Part shown: piece after piece, positions 1-20,700 of the stretch
Layout: every line of letters begins with the position of its first letter
Numbering within the stretch: position 1 is the first letter of the stretch
NCBI RefSeq assembly: GCF_030867095.1
Contig: NC_081829.1
Span: 67,105,181 to 67,169,180, forward strand
From: Alligator mississippiensis
Taxonomy: Eukaryota > Chordata > Crocodylia > Alligatoridae
Direction of reading: 5' to 3'
DNA: 64,000 nucleotides
Notes under the pieces: model-generated
The model's database searches: none
What the model was told of the DNA's origin: nothing
What the model saw: only the letters and a program-made list of their open reading frames with translations
Position numbers and translations under genes: made by a program

Positions 1-28
1 GTATAAGCGGCAAAATATTCTGTGTGTC

Positions 29-120
29 AGTGTGCCCAAAATGGCGGCAGTCCACTTTTGAACTAAAACACATAAAAGTGTTTTAATTCAAAAGCACACT
101 GCCTCCATTTTATCCACACT
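29..120. repeat. Inverted repeat forming a long hairpin
   Basis: Arms at about 29-71 and 78-120 are reverse complements over roughly 43 bases with a 6-base loop; the inner 34 bases of each arm match at about 30 positions. It resembles the centre of a palindromic MITE or foldback element. A processed hairpin RNA is possible but nothing seen here shows transcription. Confidence 0.6.
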
Positions 121-1984
121 ACAACTGCAAGCAATGCAGTGCTGTGTGCATTAGCTTGCGTGCAGAGCGGATTTGATTAATCGAGTCTGCTCCAATGCGC
201 TGGATCTCTGGCACATCCAGCCATGAAAATGTATGTGTAAAATGCCCCAAGAAGCGAAGTGCTAACTGCACCTGTCCAACCATAGTCTTAGGAGATGTGT
301 TGCCTCAGATATCACTATGAAAAATAGAAACTACCCTCTCTGCCTATATGCTCCCCACACAAGCTTGGTTGTGTCAGAGGTTACTTTGTTTGGGAGAGGT
401 TAGAGTGTAGGTTTCTATCACTTCAAGCCTCCACCCTCCTGTTCCATGTGAGACAGTATGTTCACAGCTTCCACTGCAAAACATGGTCCCAGGCAGTGTA
501 TACTAGGGCATAAAGAACTATAGAATGTATCAAAATTTTACTCCTACGCACTAAGGTCTTCTTTTTTAATTTCACAGGTGTAGCTATTTTTCTGTTCAGC
601 TTTCAGACTGAACTTGTGTATTAACAGGCAAATGACAGGCAAGATCACTTGTACATACAGGAATTATATAAAATAGTCTTGCATGTGTAATAAGAAATCA
701 TAAACCATACATCCTGTTTCACTCAAGTTGAATTTAGCAGTGAACAAAAGTTGTTGCCATTTCATAGGTGTATGGGGACATATGTAAAATGGTTTGGTTG
801 TTTGTAGGCCTGCTGATACTAAACGAAGTATTCCCATCACAAAACCGTACTAACAGTGCTGTTTGGCATCCTTATTATTAGCAGCCCCAACAAGGATATC
901 AAGGTATAATATCACCTACAAAAAACTTTTTCTCCCTAGAGGTGGTGTTTACCATGTCCAAATTGATGAATGTTGGCAGAGTAGTGTAAGGACTTGCATT
1001 GCTGCCAAGTATAGAATTTCTGCTGATGAACATAGGATTTTGACCTCCAAGGCTGTTGGTCAGCAGCTTTTAAAAATGACTGGAAGCATTATGCTGAATG
1101 AGCCCTGTTGGTCTTCATTGAGAAGAGGATCCAAAAGAAAATCATATAATGTATAGAATACTTCTTTCCTGTTTAGCTTTGGAAATGGAATTGATTATCA
1201 TCAGTTAATCTCTTATGATATTCAGACGATAACTACTTTCCTGTATTGGTTGATTTCAATGAGTAATGGATTGATTTCTTCTACAGACCTGTGCCCATGT
1301 AGTTGGGAAAGATGTAAAAATAATCATGCTGGATCTAAGGTGATGTGGAAGGAAGATAAAACCTCCTACCTAACAGGTGCCCAAAATAGTAAAAATGGTT
1401 GTCATGTTTTCCTACAGTGTTTTCAGGAAGGACTGATGTTTTATATTTATATATTTTACATTTAATGATTTGATATTTATTGCTCTTGCCCATTTTGAAG
1501 CTATTTTGTTGCTCTGTCAAGATAGAGTTCAGAATGTCATTAAATTGGGATCTGCAAATGTATCTGAAATAATATGAGACCGCAATAAAGTGAACTTCAA
1601 ATAACAAATGATGATGCTGATGAAACTGGTACAGTGCTTCTGAGGTCACTTTGCCTTGCATTAACTTTGCTCTGATCTACAGATTTTTAATAATGGCTTG
1701 TCATATCTTCCAGGTATGTGGATCTTTAGTGAGTATATATTAGGTTACAAATGTCAATAGGTCAATCTCAAACAGCTTAGGCCATAACTGTCTCCTCACA
1801 GCTGCAGAAGTCATAATTTCTATAATAATTTTTGGACCTTCCAAGACACCCAAGACACCCAAGATGAATTTTAGCATGGCTAAGAGATCTGTCTCAGGTT
1901 AAAGAGGGGAAGAAGTTTACTAAGTATAAACATCTTGTTCCTACACAGGAAGCTTCTATAAACATTTGTTAAGATCTCCTGCCC
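121..1984. other. Intergenic DNA without a recognisable gene
   Basis: AT-rich sequence downstream of the ACTA2 3' end. The longest open frame (863-1156, plus, 97 codons) has no recognisable domain and no splice or codon pattern that supports a gene. In mammals STAMBPL1 lies convergently on this side of ACTA2; I looked for its conserved C-terminal JAMM-protease exons and did not see them. Confidence 0.5.
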
Positions 1985-2893
1985 GCTCTCAATGGCTGCA
2001 CCACCCACCCCAGCTCCCAGCTCTTTGGAGAAAGAAAAAAAAAAGCCCCAACTCACCGGGTGCTGCCAGACGGAGGGGCAATCCCTGCTGCCCCGCCACT
2101 GCTCCACACAATGTCAGGGGCTCTGCCATGAGCCCCCTGACCCTTGCCCGCTCCCCTTATGGCTGTTCTTCCCATCCCAGCTCCCAGCCCTTTAAAGAGA
2201 CAAAAAAAAAAAGCCCCAACACACTGGCTTCTGCCTGGCAGGGGGTGATCCTCGCCGCCCCACACTGCGTGGGGGGCTCTGTCACGAGCCCCCAGAAGCC
2301 CCAAGGCCACTGCAGCAGCCAGTGAATCGTGGGAGGGAGAGGGTGGTGTTTTTTCTTAAAGGGCTGGTGCTGGGGTGGGTGGGGCAGCCATAGGGAGGCT
2401 GCGGGGAGCAGGCAGGGGTTGGGGGGGCTCATAGCAGAGCCCTCCATGCAGTGGGGGACAGCAGGGATCACCGCCCCCCCTGGTTGGATAGGGACTTTTT
2501 TTAAAGGGCCAGGAGCTGGGGCGGGTGGGGCAGCCATAGGGGGCTGGGGCTGGGAGAGTGGGCGGGGTCAGGGAGTGCTGGGAGGGGGGAGCAGGCAGGG
2601 GATGGGGCCTGGCAGGGGTCCTCCCATGGTCCCCTCCCTCCTTCTCCAGCCTCCCTTCCCCCATCCCCTACTTACCAGCTCGAAGTCCTTGTCCAGCTCA
2701 TTGCTGCAGCCAGCAGGGACTGCCTGAATTCCCGAAGCTCTCCAAATCTTTTCCAAATCAATTTGGAGAGCTTCGAATTGATTCAGACCTTTTAATTTGA
2801 CCCCTGACTCGATTTGGATTTGGAGATTCAGCCACTAAATCAGGCTGAATCTCCTCCGAATCAAATCAGCACCCAAAGTTTCGCACAGCTGTA
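1985..2893. mobile_element. hAT-like non-autonomous DNA transposon, GC-rich centre (third copy of a family)
   Basis: The right part (about 2730-2893) is AT-rich with repeated motifs such as gatttggatttggag and ends in gcacagctgta, like the right ends of the copies at 56819-57621 and 58797-60203. The centre contains about 170-bp GC-rich units: two in one orientation (about 1990-2325) and related ones inverted (about 2350-2545). The left terminus was not found, so the start is approximate and the copy may be truncated. Open frames on both strands here come from GC-rich low-stop sequence, not genes. Confidence 0.5.
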
Positions 2894-2945
2894 CTGCGAT
2901 GTCATGGTTTCGCAATGAAAGTCCCAGTCCAGCCTAACTGGAAAA

Positions 2946-3940
2946 GTTGAAATCAGGAGTGGGCAAAATATGGCTTGTGAGCTGGATCCAGCCCACAGAG
3001 TGATTTTTGCCTGGCCTGCAGTGAGTCTCTTAGCCCCACCAGGCAGCACAGGGGCACCCCCGTGCCAAGCCAGCCTGCAGCTCACCCTGGGATGCCCGTG
3101 TGCTGGCAGCAGCCTTCATCCCCACCAGCTTGGGGTGGGGTGGTGCGGGGGCAGCAGCAGCCCCAGTGAAGTTGCATCTGGGGCCAGAGCCAGGGGCCAG
3201 TCTCCATGGAGATAATGTACAGCCAGGCAGAGAACAGCATCCAGGGCTGGGAGCCAGTCTCCAGGGAGACTGTGCACAACCAGGCAAGGAGCTGTGGAAT
3301 CAGTGGTCAGGACCCAGCCGGGGCCAGGGGAAGCATGCAGCACTGGGACACCCCTGTTTTATGCCAATCCACAGCTTACCCCAGGATGCTCATACTGTGG
3401 TGGGAGCCCCCAGCCCCTCCAGGTCCTGGCCACTTTTCCAAGTGATGGAGTCGCTGCCAGGTCCACCTCCCTTCCTCCCTTTCCTGTAGGCTGCATACCC
3501 TGGGTTGCGGGAGGGGACAGGTGAGTAGGGAAAAGGAGGCTAAGTTTTCCCCCACTTGGTGGGCTTGGCCTTGACACGTGGCTGTCTCCTGCCCCCTCTT
3601 TGTCTGCCTGAGCCTCCTCCACGGGAGTCACAGCCCTCCTCCCTCTATGGGTGCTGCAGCCCCAGTAAAGCTTGGGGGTGGCTTCCAGCTCCACCTTGAC
3701 TCCATGCTGTCACCACCCCAAGATAGCAGCCCTGTATGCAGCTCCTGGGAGCCATGCAGGCAGTGTGTATGGGTGAGGAACTGTGGTCAGGGCCAGGGCT
3801 GGGATCATGGGACAGTAATAGCGTAGGGCCAGGGTGGGGCAGAGCTGCCCTCTGCTCCCTGGATGGCCCTGCCTGCAGAACCCATGCCCACCTGTCCTGC
3901 TCCTGAGCACAGCTACCTGGAGCTACCACATTGGGAGCTT
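2946..3940. mobile_element. GC-rich interspersed repeat, hAT-like 5' end
   Basis: It begins with aggagtgggcaaaatatggc, resembling the start of the repeat at 7776 (aggggtgggcaaaatacagc). This motif is typical of a widespread vertebrate non-autonomous hAT group. The body is GC-rich with many overlapping open frames on both strands. No right terminal inverted repeat was found, so the end is approximate. Confidence 0.4.
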
Positions 3941-4433
3941 TTGTTAGTTGCTGGGGTCAGGGGAGGCGGGTGAGAAGGGAGTTGCTGACAGCCTATGACA
4001 GGTTACCAAGACAGCACATGTGGTGCTCGAGCCCAAATAATTGTCAGCTCCTGGTTTAAGCGCGCTGCTGAAGTAGCTCCTATAAAGGTGACATTTTGAG
4101 CTTTTATAAATGTGCGTGGGGCCACTTTTGAGCAACCATTCCTTCCAGCCCTTTGATGGGACCACAAGAGCCCAGTGGGTCAGCAGAGCACAAGAACTAT
4201 AAATGAAGTACTAATTTGGTACCCACATTCCTCTGTTTTTGTGAAAACAGGCAGGACTGGCTTACTGTGACGATAAATTGATGCTTCCATTCCATTAGCA
4301 TCTCTGAAAATCAAGACTATTCTGTGGGTGTCAGAATGTGGCATGAAAATTAAAATGCTGTACCTGGCAAGTAAAGAGTTTGGACACTAATATTGTACTG
4401 TTTGAGTGAATTGTGCTATTTCAAACAGTAGAC

Positions 4434-4721
4434 TAGGGATTCCTAACCAGACTGCAGTGACACCCTGGGGTGCTTTGAGATCCTTTCAAGGGTGCCAGAG
4501 GGTGCCACGCAATGTTAGCACAAGTTTACAGCTGTGATTCAGAAAAATTTGCAAATACAAATCCATAGGTATGGTCTTTCTGAGTTCTTTGGCAACAGAA
4601 AAAAATGCTCTGCTATTCTTCTGTAGCCAAAAAAGAGTAAAAACTAAGAGCTTGCATTTTCCAAAGGATGCCTTGAGTCTAAAAGGGGTGTCTTGAATGT
4701 AAAAAAAGTTGAGATCCACTG
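4434..4721. mobile_element. hAT-type MITE with near-perfect 8-bp target duplication
   Basis: A 288-bp element flanked by cagtagac (4426-4433) and cagtaggc (4722-4729), an 8-bp duplication matching at 7 of 8 bases. The ends (tagggattcctaacc and the complement of cagtggatctcaac) are imperfect inverted repeats of the CAG-GG-TTCTCAACC kind seen in hAT elements. Related copies lie at 6063-6334 and about 55405-55672. It sits just downstream of the ACTA2 poly(A) site. Confidence 0.6.
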
Positions 4722-4873
4722 CAGTAGGCCTTTTCCCTTTAGTATATTGTTGCTGTTATTATTGCAGTACTAAATTTGGGCCACAAGAGGGTGCATTAAA
4801 AGCAATAATAATGAGCCTATTTGAGAACACATGCTTTGTAAAAGAAAAGAAGTGGCAAGTAGTATATCGGAGA

Positions 4874-4879
4874 TTTATT
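4874..4879 (-). terminator. ACTA2: ACTA2 poly(A) signal AATAAA
   Basis: AATAAA on the minus strand, about 130 nt past the stop codon. The surrounding sequence (AGCTCTGATTAC upstream, a T-run just before, AATAAATCTC after) resembles what I recall of the mammalian ACTA2 3' end, which supports use of this signal. Cleavage would fall near 4850-4858. A second AATAAA lies at 4953-4958, closer to the stop codon, and could give a shorter 3' UTR. Confidence 0.75.
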
Positions 4880-5009
4880 CAAAAAATACATAGTATCCAA
4901 GTAATCAGAGCTCTTATTATGAAAGATGTTGGAATGAAATTATAAAGACGTATTTATTCCTGAATATATTCACAGTAATGTGCTAAAGGGTATATGAAGA
5001 TAAAGCAAT

Positions 5010-14879
<9,870 letters not shown>

Positions 14880-16041
14880 CTTCTATGTCAATGTCTTCGG
14901 GCCTTTCGGGCAAAAATGGTCCTATAAACAAAACAGAAAAATTCTGCAGACATTTGCACAAGCCTAGAAGACAGACAACCACCTGAATGGATTGGTATTT
15001 ATCTGCACAGGCAGGGCAACCATTCTGAGCAAGAAAATCGTTAAAAGACAGCTTACAATAAAATGTCTCCTTTGAAACTTTAATTTGAAATATTGACCCT
15101 TATATAACACCAGTTCTGTAGGAAGGGGTGAGTGGTTGTTTCCTTGTAGCAGTGGCATGCAACAGTTCAGTGGTATGCAACGGATTTCATCCTCCAAAAT
15201 TGGGAGCGCCCTGCAGAATAGGTAGAGTTTTAAAACTTTAGGAGAGTTCAAATTCACTGCTCAAATGGATAGCTATAGGAATGAAAAGGTCTATATCAGG
15301 TACAATGTTCACTCAACACTGAAGAGGAAAGTGTTTGCTAGCAGTTTATAATGCGGGGGAGAATCTTTTGAATAGAGTTGGATCAAGTGTCTGGCTCAGA
15401 GGTCTCTGTGAATACGTGTTTAAAGCTATAACTGAGATAGTAAAAGCTAAAGATACATTCACTAAGAACCTCAAGCAATGAGGTGTTGCAAATGGAGAAT
15501 AAAGTGGGAGTCAGATTAGAGGGATCTTCAATTTATGGGAAAGGAAGTATAGAACACCTAGTCTCGAGTGAAAAGGGAACACTGTCCAGACACTCCTCTT
15601 TTGAGCTGGGCTGTCATTCTGCTGAAGAGTAGTCTAAAAGAGACACCACAGCAGTTTTCCTGTAAGCTGCATAGATGCTGGTTTCCAGGAGAAAAGACAA
15701 TACAGAAATCCTAATCTAAGTGCTGCAGGTACTGGTCTTAATTGGAAAAAGTGAGGGGAGATGCAGTTGTCCTCAATTATGTATGTGTGAGGGAAAGGAG
15801 GCTATGTCTGTTTAAGCATTTACTCAATGGAGCAGATCTTAGCTACCATGAATGAACAGTCCGGTTTGGAACAAACCATTTCCTAATTAGGAAATAGACT
15901 TCCAAGTGTCTGTTTTCGGAATGGAGTTTGGAGGTCAAGGGGTTGCTCAAAGCAGTGCAGCCCGGGCTGTGCCAAAAATCACTTGTGGGAGGAGGGGAAG
16001 GGAATGCAATGTTTCAGAGCTTAGGAGATTCTAAATGAAAA

Positions 16042-16051
16042 CCATATTTAG
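16042..16051 (-). promoter_or_regulatory. ACTA2: CArG-like word in ACTA2 intron 1
   Basis: The minus strand reads CTAAATATGG, one base off the CC(A/T)6GG consensus for SRF. It lies about 0.93 kb downstream of the inferred start site, near the place where the mammalian gene has its intronic CArG. Homology is inferred from position only. Confidence 0.45.
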
Positions 16052-16261
16052 TAATAAAGCATAAAAGTTGAAGAAATTCAAGCTGACTGATTTCAGGCAG
16101 GCCTCTCTGCCACCAACCAGCTCTCAACTGCTCAGGACTGCTGCAGCATGCCATACTAACATCTTACAGTAGGAAATCTAGCACAATACCATGGGATAAA
16201 GTACCCTCTCCAGCTCAGGTGGGTAAAATAGAAGTTTACTTGTTAGCCATCCTGCTCCTGT

Positions 16262-16301
16262 GTGCATGTGTGTGTGTGTCAGAGAGAGAGAGAGAGAGAG
16301 A
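16262..16301. repeat. GT then GA microsatellite
   Basis: A run of TGTGTGTGTG followed by (AG)n of about nine units on the plus strand, inside ACTA2 intron 1. Confidence 0.85.
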
Positions 16302-16943
16302 AGCGCTGGCAGCACCAGGCTCTGCAGCTGACTGTTAAATGCTTCCAGTCTCATGGGGAGCAGTCCACTTGTAACCTGTTCCTTTCAATGAAATGTTTGG
16401 TATTTTGCAACCCACGGTCATTTTCTGTATGCAGACCCAGAGGAGCAAACAGACATTATATCATTCCAGACAGTAGCAATAATGTTTTTCACATTCTCCC
16501 CCCCATTTAAAAGCATATTTTCAAAGCATTTTCCTGTCTAAAGTAATTCTACACCATTGAAACAAATCTATGGAAAAAAAACCTAACCTAGTCACTTCTT
16601 ATAGTTAGACCTAGGAACTAGATTCAATCCAAAGCAGATATAAGTAAATTTAGCTTATTGTTCTCAAACAAAAACAATAATTGAAATATTATTCAATATT
16701 CCTTTAAGATTGGTTTCCTGTCAATGTTATACGTGAAATGACTAGGCTGAACTGTAAAATATCTTATAAATAAAGGTTAATATAAACACCATAGTCATTT
16801 TAACCAGTGCTGTTTTAAAATGAAATGTGAGCAAATAATACCAGAACACTGCATCCTACTGAACAGCATCTGTTATTAATAAACTTTTATTAATAAGTGC
16901 TGATGAAATCTGTAAGTCACACTGTTCATTCATTGCCACTTAC

Positions 16944-16982
16944 CCTGAGAGTTCTTTGCTGGGGACGGCTCTTCTAGGATGG
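16944..16982 (-). other. ACTA2: ACTA2 exon 1 (non-coding), start approximate
   Basis: The minus strand has a donor CTCAGG/GTAAGT at the 16944/16943 boundary, a strong consensus. The upstream limit near 16982 is placed about 28 bases downstream of the TATA box, so the exon is about 40 nt. The mammalian gene also has a short non-coding first exon. Confidence 0.75.
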
Positions 16983-17009
16983 TGCACTCTGCATCTATAA
17001 GCCGTTAGG

Positions 17010-17016
17010 TTATATA
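17010..17016 (-). promoter_or_regulatory. ACTA2: ACTA2 TATA box
   Basis: The minus strand reads GAGCTATATAACC, so TATATAA occupies 17010-17016. The context resembles the mammalian ACTA2 TATA region as I recall it. It fixes the transcription start near 16982. Confidence 0.85.
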
Positions 17017-17048
17017 GCTCCTTGCCTAGTTCCCCTCCCACTGACTTC

Positions 17049-17058
17049 CCAAACAAGG
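17049..17058 (-). promoter_or_regulatory. ACTA2: ACTA2 proximal CArG box (SRF site)
   Basis: The minus strand reads CCTTGTTTGG, the same word as the proximal CArG of mammalian ACTA2, about 70 bases upstream of the inferred start. SRF with myocardin-family coactivators binds such sites. A G-rich word (GTGGGAGGGG) lies between it and the TATA box, where mammals have a TGF-beta control element. Confidence 0.85.
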
Positions 17059-17099
17059 AACAGAGAAGAACTAAGAGATGGCGCTGAAGTCTAACAGAG

Positions 17100-17109
17100 C
17101 CATATAGGG
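17100..17109 (-). promoter_or_regulatory. ACTA2: ACTA2 distal CArG box (SRF site)
   Basis: The minus strand reads CCCTATATGG, identical to the distal CArG of mammalian ACTA2, about 120 bases upstream of the inferred start. Spacing to the proximal CArG is 51 bases start to start, close to the mammalian arrangement of about 50. Confidence 0.88.
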
Positions 17110-17166
17110 ACCTCAACACAAAAATCTCTCATCTGGGTGGCCGCGGACTTTGGGTCTCTTCCACTG

Positions 17167-17172
17167 CATTCC
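17167..17172 (-). promoter_or_regulatory. ACTA2: ACTA2 MCAT element (TEF/TEAD site)
   Basis: The minus strand reads GTGGAATGCAGTGGAAGAG; GGAATG is the MCAT core at about -185 to -190. In mammals an MCAT in a purine-rich context sits near this distance and controls ACTA2 in fibroblasts and smooth muscle. Confidence 0.75.
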
Positions 17173-17784
17173 ACTGTACTACTTACGAAACAGGAGGAGG
17201 CTTCAGCTGGGTAAGATAAACACGTTAAAACTTCAGGGCTAAAATGCACTGAGAGATACTGTAGCAGTGACAAACACCCACTGTTGGAGTGAGTGTTCCA
17301 ACAAAAAAAAAGATGCACATGCCTGCGTAGTAGCACAGAAGCATAAGGAGTGAAGAGGAAGGCTTCTAAAACACACTCACTCCCCCTTGTGTGAATTCAT
17401 TAAAGCTTAGTTGGCAAAAGCAGTGAAACCGATTGTGGTAAGCAAACAAATTGCTGTATCTTGCCACCAACATTCTTTAAAGTGTTCTCTTTTTTACTCT
17501 GGTACTCTGAGCATTGTTAGAGAATAGATATCTGGAAGATATCTTGTCCATCTCTCTGAGGTATGGAGTTATGTAGGGCACAGTACAAACACTTTGATTT
17601 TGCAGAAGTTGCAGAACTAAAGTAAGAAAATGATAATCCTTTGGGAACTAGTTTGGGGGTGGGTTTCCTTCTCTCCTACCAGCCTTCCCCTCCCTTCCCC
17701 ATCAAGTTTGTTTCAAAATATTGTAAATGCCAAGCAAATTCTTTTAGTTCCACACATTTGGTGTGTTAAATTTATGTCAGGCAC

Positions 17785-18076
17785 CAGTGCCGTAGTAAGG
17801 GGAAAGGGGCAGGGAGGTGAGTGGGTCGATGGTCCCAGGCACCAAAGCAAAGGGGTGTCAACAGGCGCTGCCCAGCTGGGGCAGGGCACAGGATGGAGCC
17901 ATAAGCAGGTCGTTTCGGGGGCACGGGGATGGGGGAAGGGTGGCTTCCACCCATGTGTGCACTCCTGGCAAGCAGGGGACAGCATGTGCCCCCCCCCCGG
18001 GTTAGGTGCACGGAGCGAGGGCAGACTGCTGCTGCAGGCTTTGCCCCAGGCACCAAACTTTGTTGCTGCGGCACTG
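17785..18076. mobile_element. hAT MITE with terminal inverted repeats and 8-bp target duplication
   Basis: A 292-bp element. Its left end cagtgccgtagtaa and right end ttgctgcggcactg are inverted repeats matching at 12 of 14 bases. It is flanked by tcaggcac (17777-17784) and tcaggcgc (18077-18084), 7 of 8 matching. CAGTG termini and 8-bp duplications are hAT hallmarks. The GC-rich interior gives long but meaningless open frames on both strands (up to 163 codons at 17630-18121). Confidence 0.75.
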
Positions 18077-18084
18077 TCAGGCGC

Positions 18085-19953
18085 TCTCATGATAACATCC
18101 ATTGCATCTGTGATCCCCTAACTAGTTCTGCAACCACTGAATTTTGGTGAATAGAGTAAGAATTTGTACTTACATACTGGAAGCTTATTTTCAGAAAATG
18201 ATTAGATTTACAGCTGTGGCCAGCTGTTCTCTAGCCAGGCAGGCTTTCGTGCAAAACCTTTATGGTCAACACACCTTTGCTATCACGCTGGTACTGAAGA
18301 AAGACCAGAAACAAAATCGATAATTTAACCATGTACAATTTAACTGTTATAAAATTCAAAATGGTCCAAGCAAAAAGCTATCAAAGGTCTACTTTGATAA
18401 CCCTAATGAGATTTCTGCTTTATGAGCTTTCTCCTGTAACTGGCTGTGTACCTGTTGTGTGTGTGAGTTTGCTGTTTAATCATGCCATCTTAATGCAGGG
18501 AAAGCTCCCATAAGGCCTCATTGGGAATTTTTCTCAAGTAAAGATTTAAGGATTTAGGTAAATAGTACAGATAGCAAATGGACAAACACTAAGGACTGAG
18601 AATGAAACAAACAGGTCTGAAAAGAATGTATCTTGTAATGGAAGGAAACATTTGAGGGTGAGACACTAACAAATTGTGGCATTTTGTAAGGCTTTTTTAT
18701 TTCCTTTGCCTATCACCATGGTGTCTGGGCACATGATATAGAAGAAAAAAACCCAACCCTGACAATAAAAACAAGCCCTTTCTTGTCAACCCCAGGGAAA
18801 AAAACCAGTACTCAAACACTTGTTGGTACTGTCTAGTAGTCTGTACATCACAAAGTTCAGATGCAAAAGGGAGAACAGCTTTTGTATCACAGGACCTTTT
18901 TCTGATGACACCCCAAGCCTGATTCTGATGTATTTTGTGCTATTGATTTTACACCAGCATAATTCTACTAATGTACTGATTTACACTGGTGTAGATGAAA
19001 GGGTTGTAAAGGCCCTGGCCTCCAGCCATAAACTCTGCCCAACTAGGGACTTGCAGGTAAAGCTTGTCAATTGATCTTGTGTTGAAATGCTGAGTAGGGA
19101 AAAAGGATACCTTGATTATAACCAAGCCTCATATATACATGAAGAATGCTTACAGAAGTTACAGAAGGCCACCTCAACCACACCGTAACTTTTTGCGTTT
19201 TACACAACGCACTTAAAGTTACAGTGTCATCGAAACTATCTGACAATCAGTATTTGATGGTGGAGGCTGAGTGCCAGGCCAGGAGGCAGAGGGTGCTGTA
19301 GCCTGCCGTGGAAGCCAACCAGCCTGATCACTGCCCAGCTGCTCCCCAACCCTGCCTGCCAGCTGGCTGCAAAGAACCAACCATGATTCATTTCCTCTGC
19401 CCCCTGCCCACTGGTGACATGGGGCACCAGTGACCCTCTCCTGCTGGGCAGGGGTCTCACTTAGGGCACCCCCCACCCGATTGTTGCCCAGCTACTCCCC
19501 CTCACCCATTTGCCGACTGGCTGCATAGGGAAGGGACTCTTGCCTCCTCCTTGTAGCAGATCCAGGACATGACAAATAACCTTCATAGAGACCTGGATAG
19601 AAATTCCCTAAGGTGCTCTAATTTAAAACACTTTCATTTACTACCTGATTTAATGAGACCGTAAATGAGGGTTACTTTTTTGTGCGATTGGCCATTTAAA
19701 AAGTCCTTTTCAACTATGCGTATGTGTTATGACATGGCGCTTTTATGGGTCAGATGGCATGAAAAATGTCACTTGTCTGCCCAGAATTTTATGCATTGAA
19801 TTAGATTTGTGTACTGTACCAAGAGAAGAAGCTCTATCACATACTTGCTAAATCCTTCTGTTTCTTTTATGGCCAATTACTGTAGTATCATCTCTGGTTC
19901 TTATCTAGATTGAGGCTAAGACAAGTCACGCACAGGTGAAGTCTAACAACCTG
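18085..19953. other. Intergenic DNA, no gene recognised
   Basis: Mostly AT-rich. A GC-rich block at about 19250-19560 resembles the interior of interspersed repeats and produces antisense open frames, but no termini were found. No domain or splice structure was seen. Confidence 0.5.
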
Positions 19954-20029
19954 ACAAAACCCCAAAGGCTTGGAGGTCTGAGTTCCCCAGCCCTGGAACC
20001 CAACGCCACAGGATATACATTATACCCTG
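19954..20029 (+). repeat. LTR fragment of the Ty3-type family at 23281-26745, opposite orientation
   Basis: About 76 bases are the reverse complement of about 23286-23364 in the left LTR of that fossil (shared words include gaggtctgag, ccagccctgg and caggatatacattatacc). Only a fragment of one LTR end is present. It abuts a LINE fragment. Confidence 0.75.
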
Positions 20030-20700
20030 AAGTTCACCGATTACATCAATCTGCTATTTGCAGAAGACACTCTCCACAGCATTAGCCATATAACTGGTTT
20101 GGGCCACATATCAATGTGGACATAGACAAAAACAGTTTTCTGCAAGAAAAGGAAAGAGAACCATGCAAACGTTAAAGTAAGCAGTACCATGATGGGTAGC
20201 TTCACACATCTATCTACAGGACAAGGGTTTCTCTAAGATTGTAAGAAGGATACAGCGGGAGCAGGCAGCCCTGGGTGATCTGAGGCTGACAGAAAGAGGC
20301 AAAGGAGCCTCCCTAGACACAAAAATCAGACTACTCAAAACATCTATATTTTCTACCAAACTTCAAAAAGATATGGACTTTCAAAAAGGTCAGCACACAA
20401 AAACTGATGGCCTCTGAAATACAGTGTTACAAGTGTTCTTTGCAGTGAGCTGGAGAAACCCCATCAGAAACCAGCAATATGGTCAGAAAAAGGATTGCTA
20501 TGACAGAGTGTTTTGAGGTGGCAATGAAAAGGTTAGGCTTGCTATTGGATGCATGTTCTGGGTGAAGGAAAATGTACTTGCTAAGTACTGTGCCTGTCAT
20601 GGTGCAAGTGGCAGATCAAGACACAGACTGGAAAAAAGTGGTTTAATGATGAAACACAATGATGCACCAAAAATATAAAGACACTATGTACCAAAGCACA
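20030..20700 (+). mobile_element. Old non-CR1 LINE fragment (reverse transcriptase C-terminal part)
   Basis: Plus-strand words translate to DYINLLFAEDTL, resembling the FADDT catalytic region of LINE reverse transcriptases. About 200 bases on come ALGDLRLTERGKGASLDTKI and RLLKTSIFST, resembling the post-palm part of several vertebrate non-LTR elements. Many stops and frameshifts separate these blocks. Clade not assigned. Confidence 0.5.

Larger units (their letters stand above)
14922..16943 (-). other. ACTA2: ACTA2 intron 1
   Basis: A 2.0-kb first intron between the non-coding exon 1 and the start-codon exon. In mammals this intron carries a CArG element needed for expression in vivo; a CArG-like word is present at 16042-16051. 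It also holds a GT/GA microsatellite at about 16262-16301. Confidence 0.8.

Noticed and set aside
863-1156. 97-codon frame as a STAMBPL1 or other gene exon
   Set aside because: No match to the conserved STAMBPL1 C-terminus that I know, no convincing splice sites, no domain.
3100-3935. Overlapping 60-130-codon frames on both strands as genes
   Set aside because: GC-rich interspersed repeat; frames on opposite strands are equally long and lack any domain.
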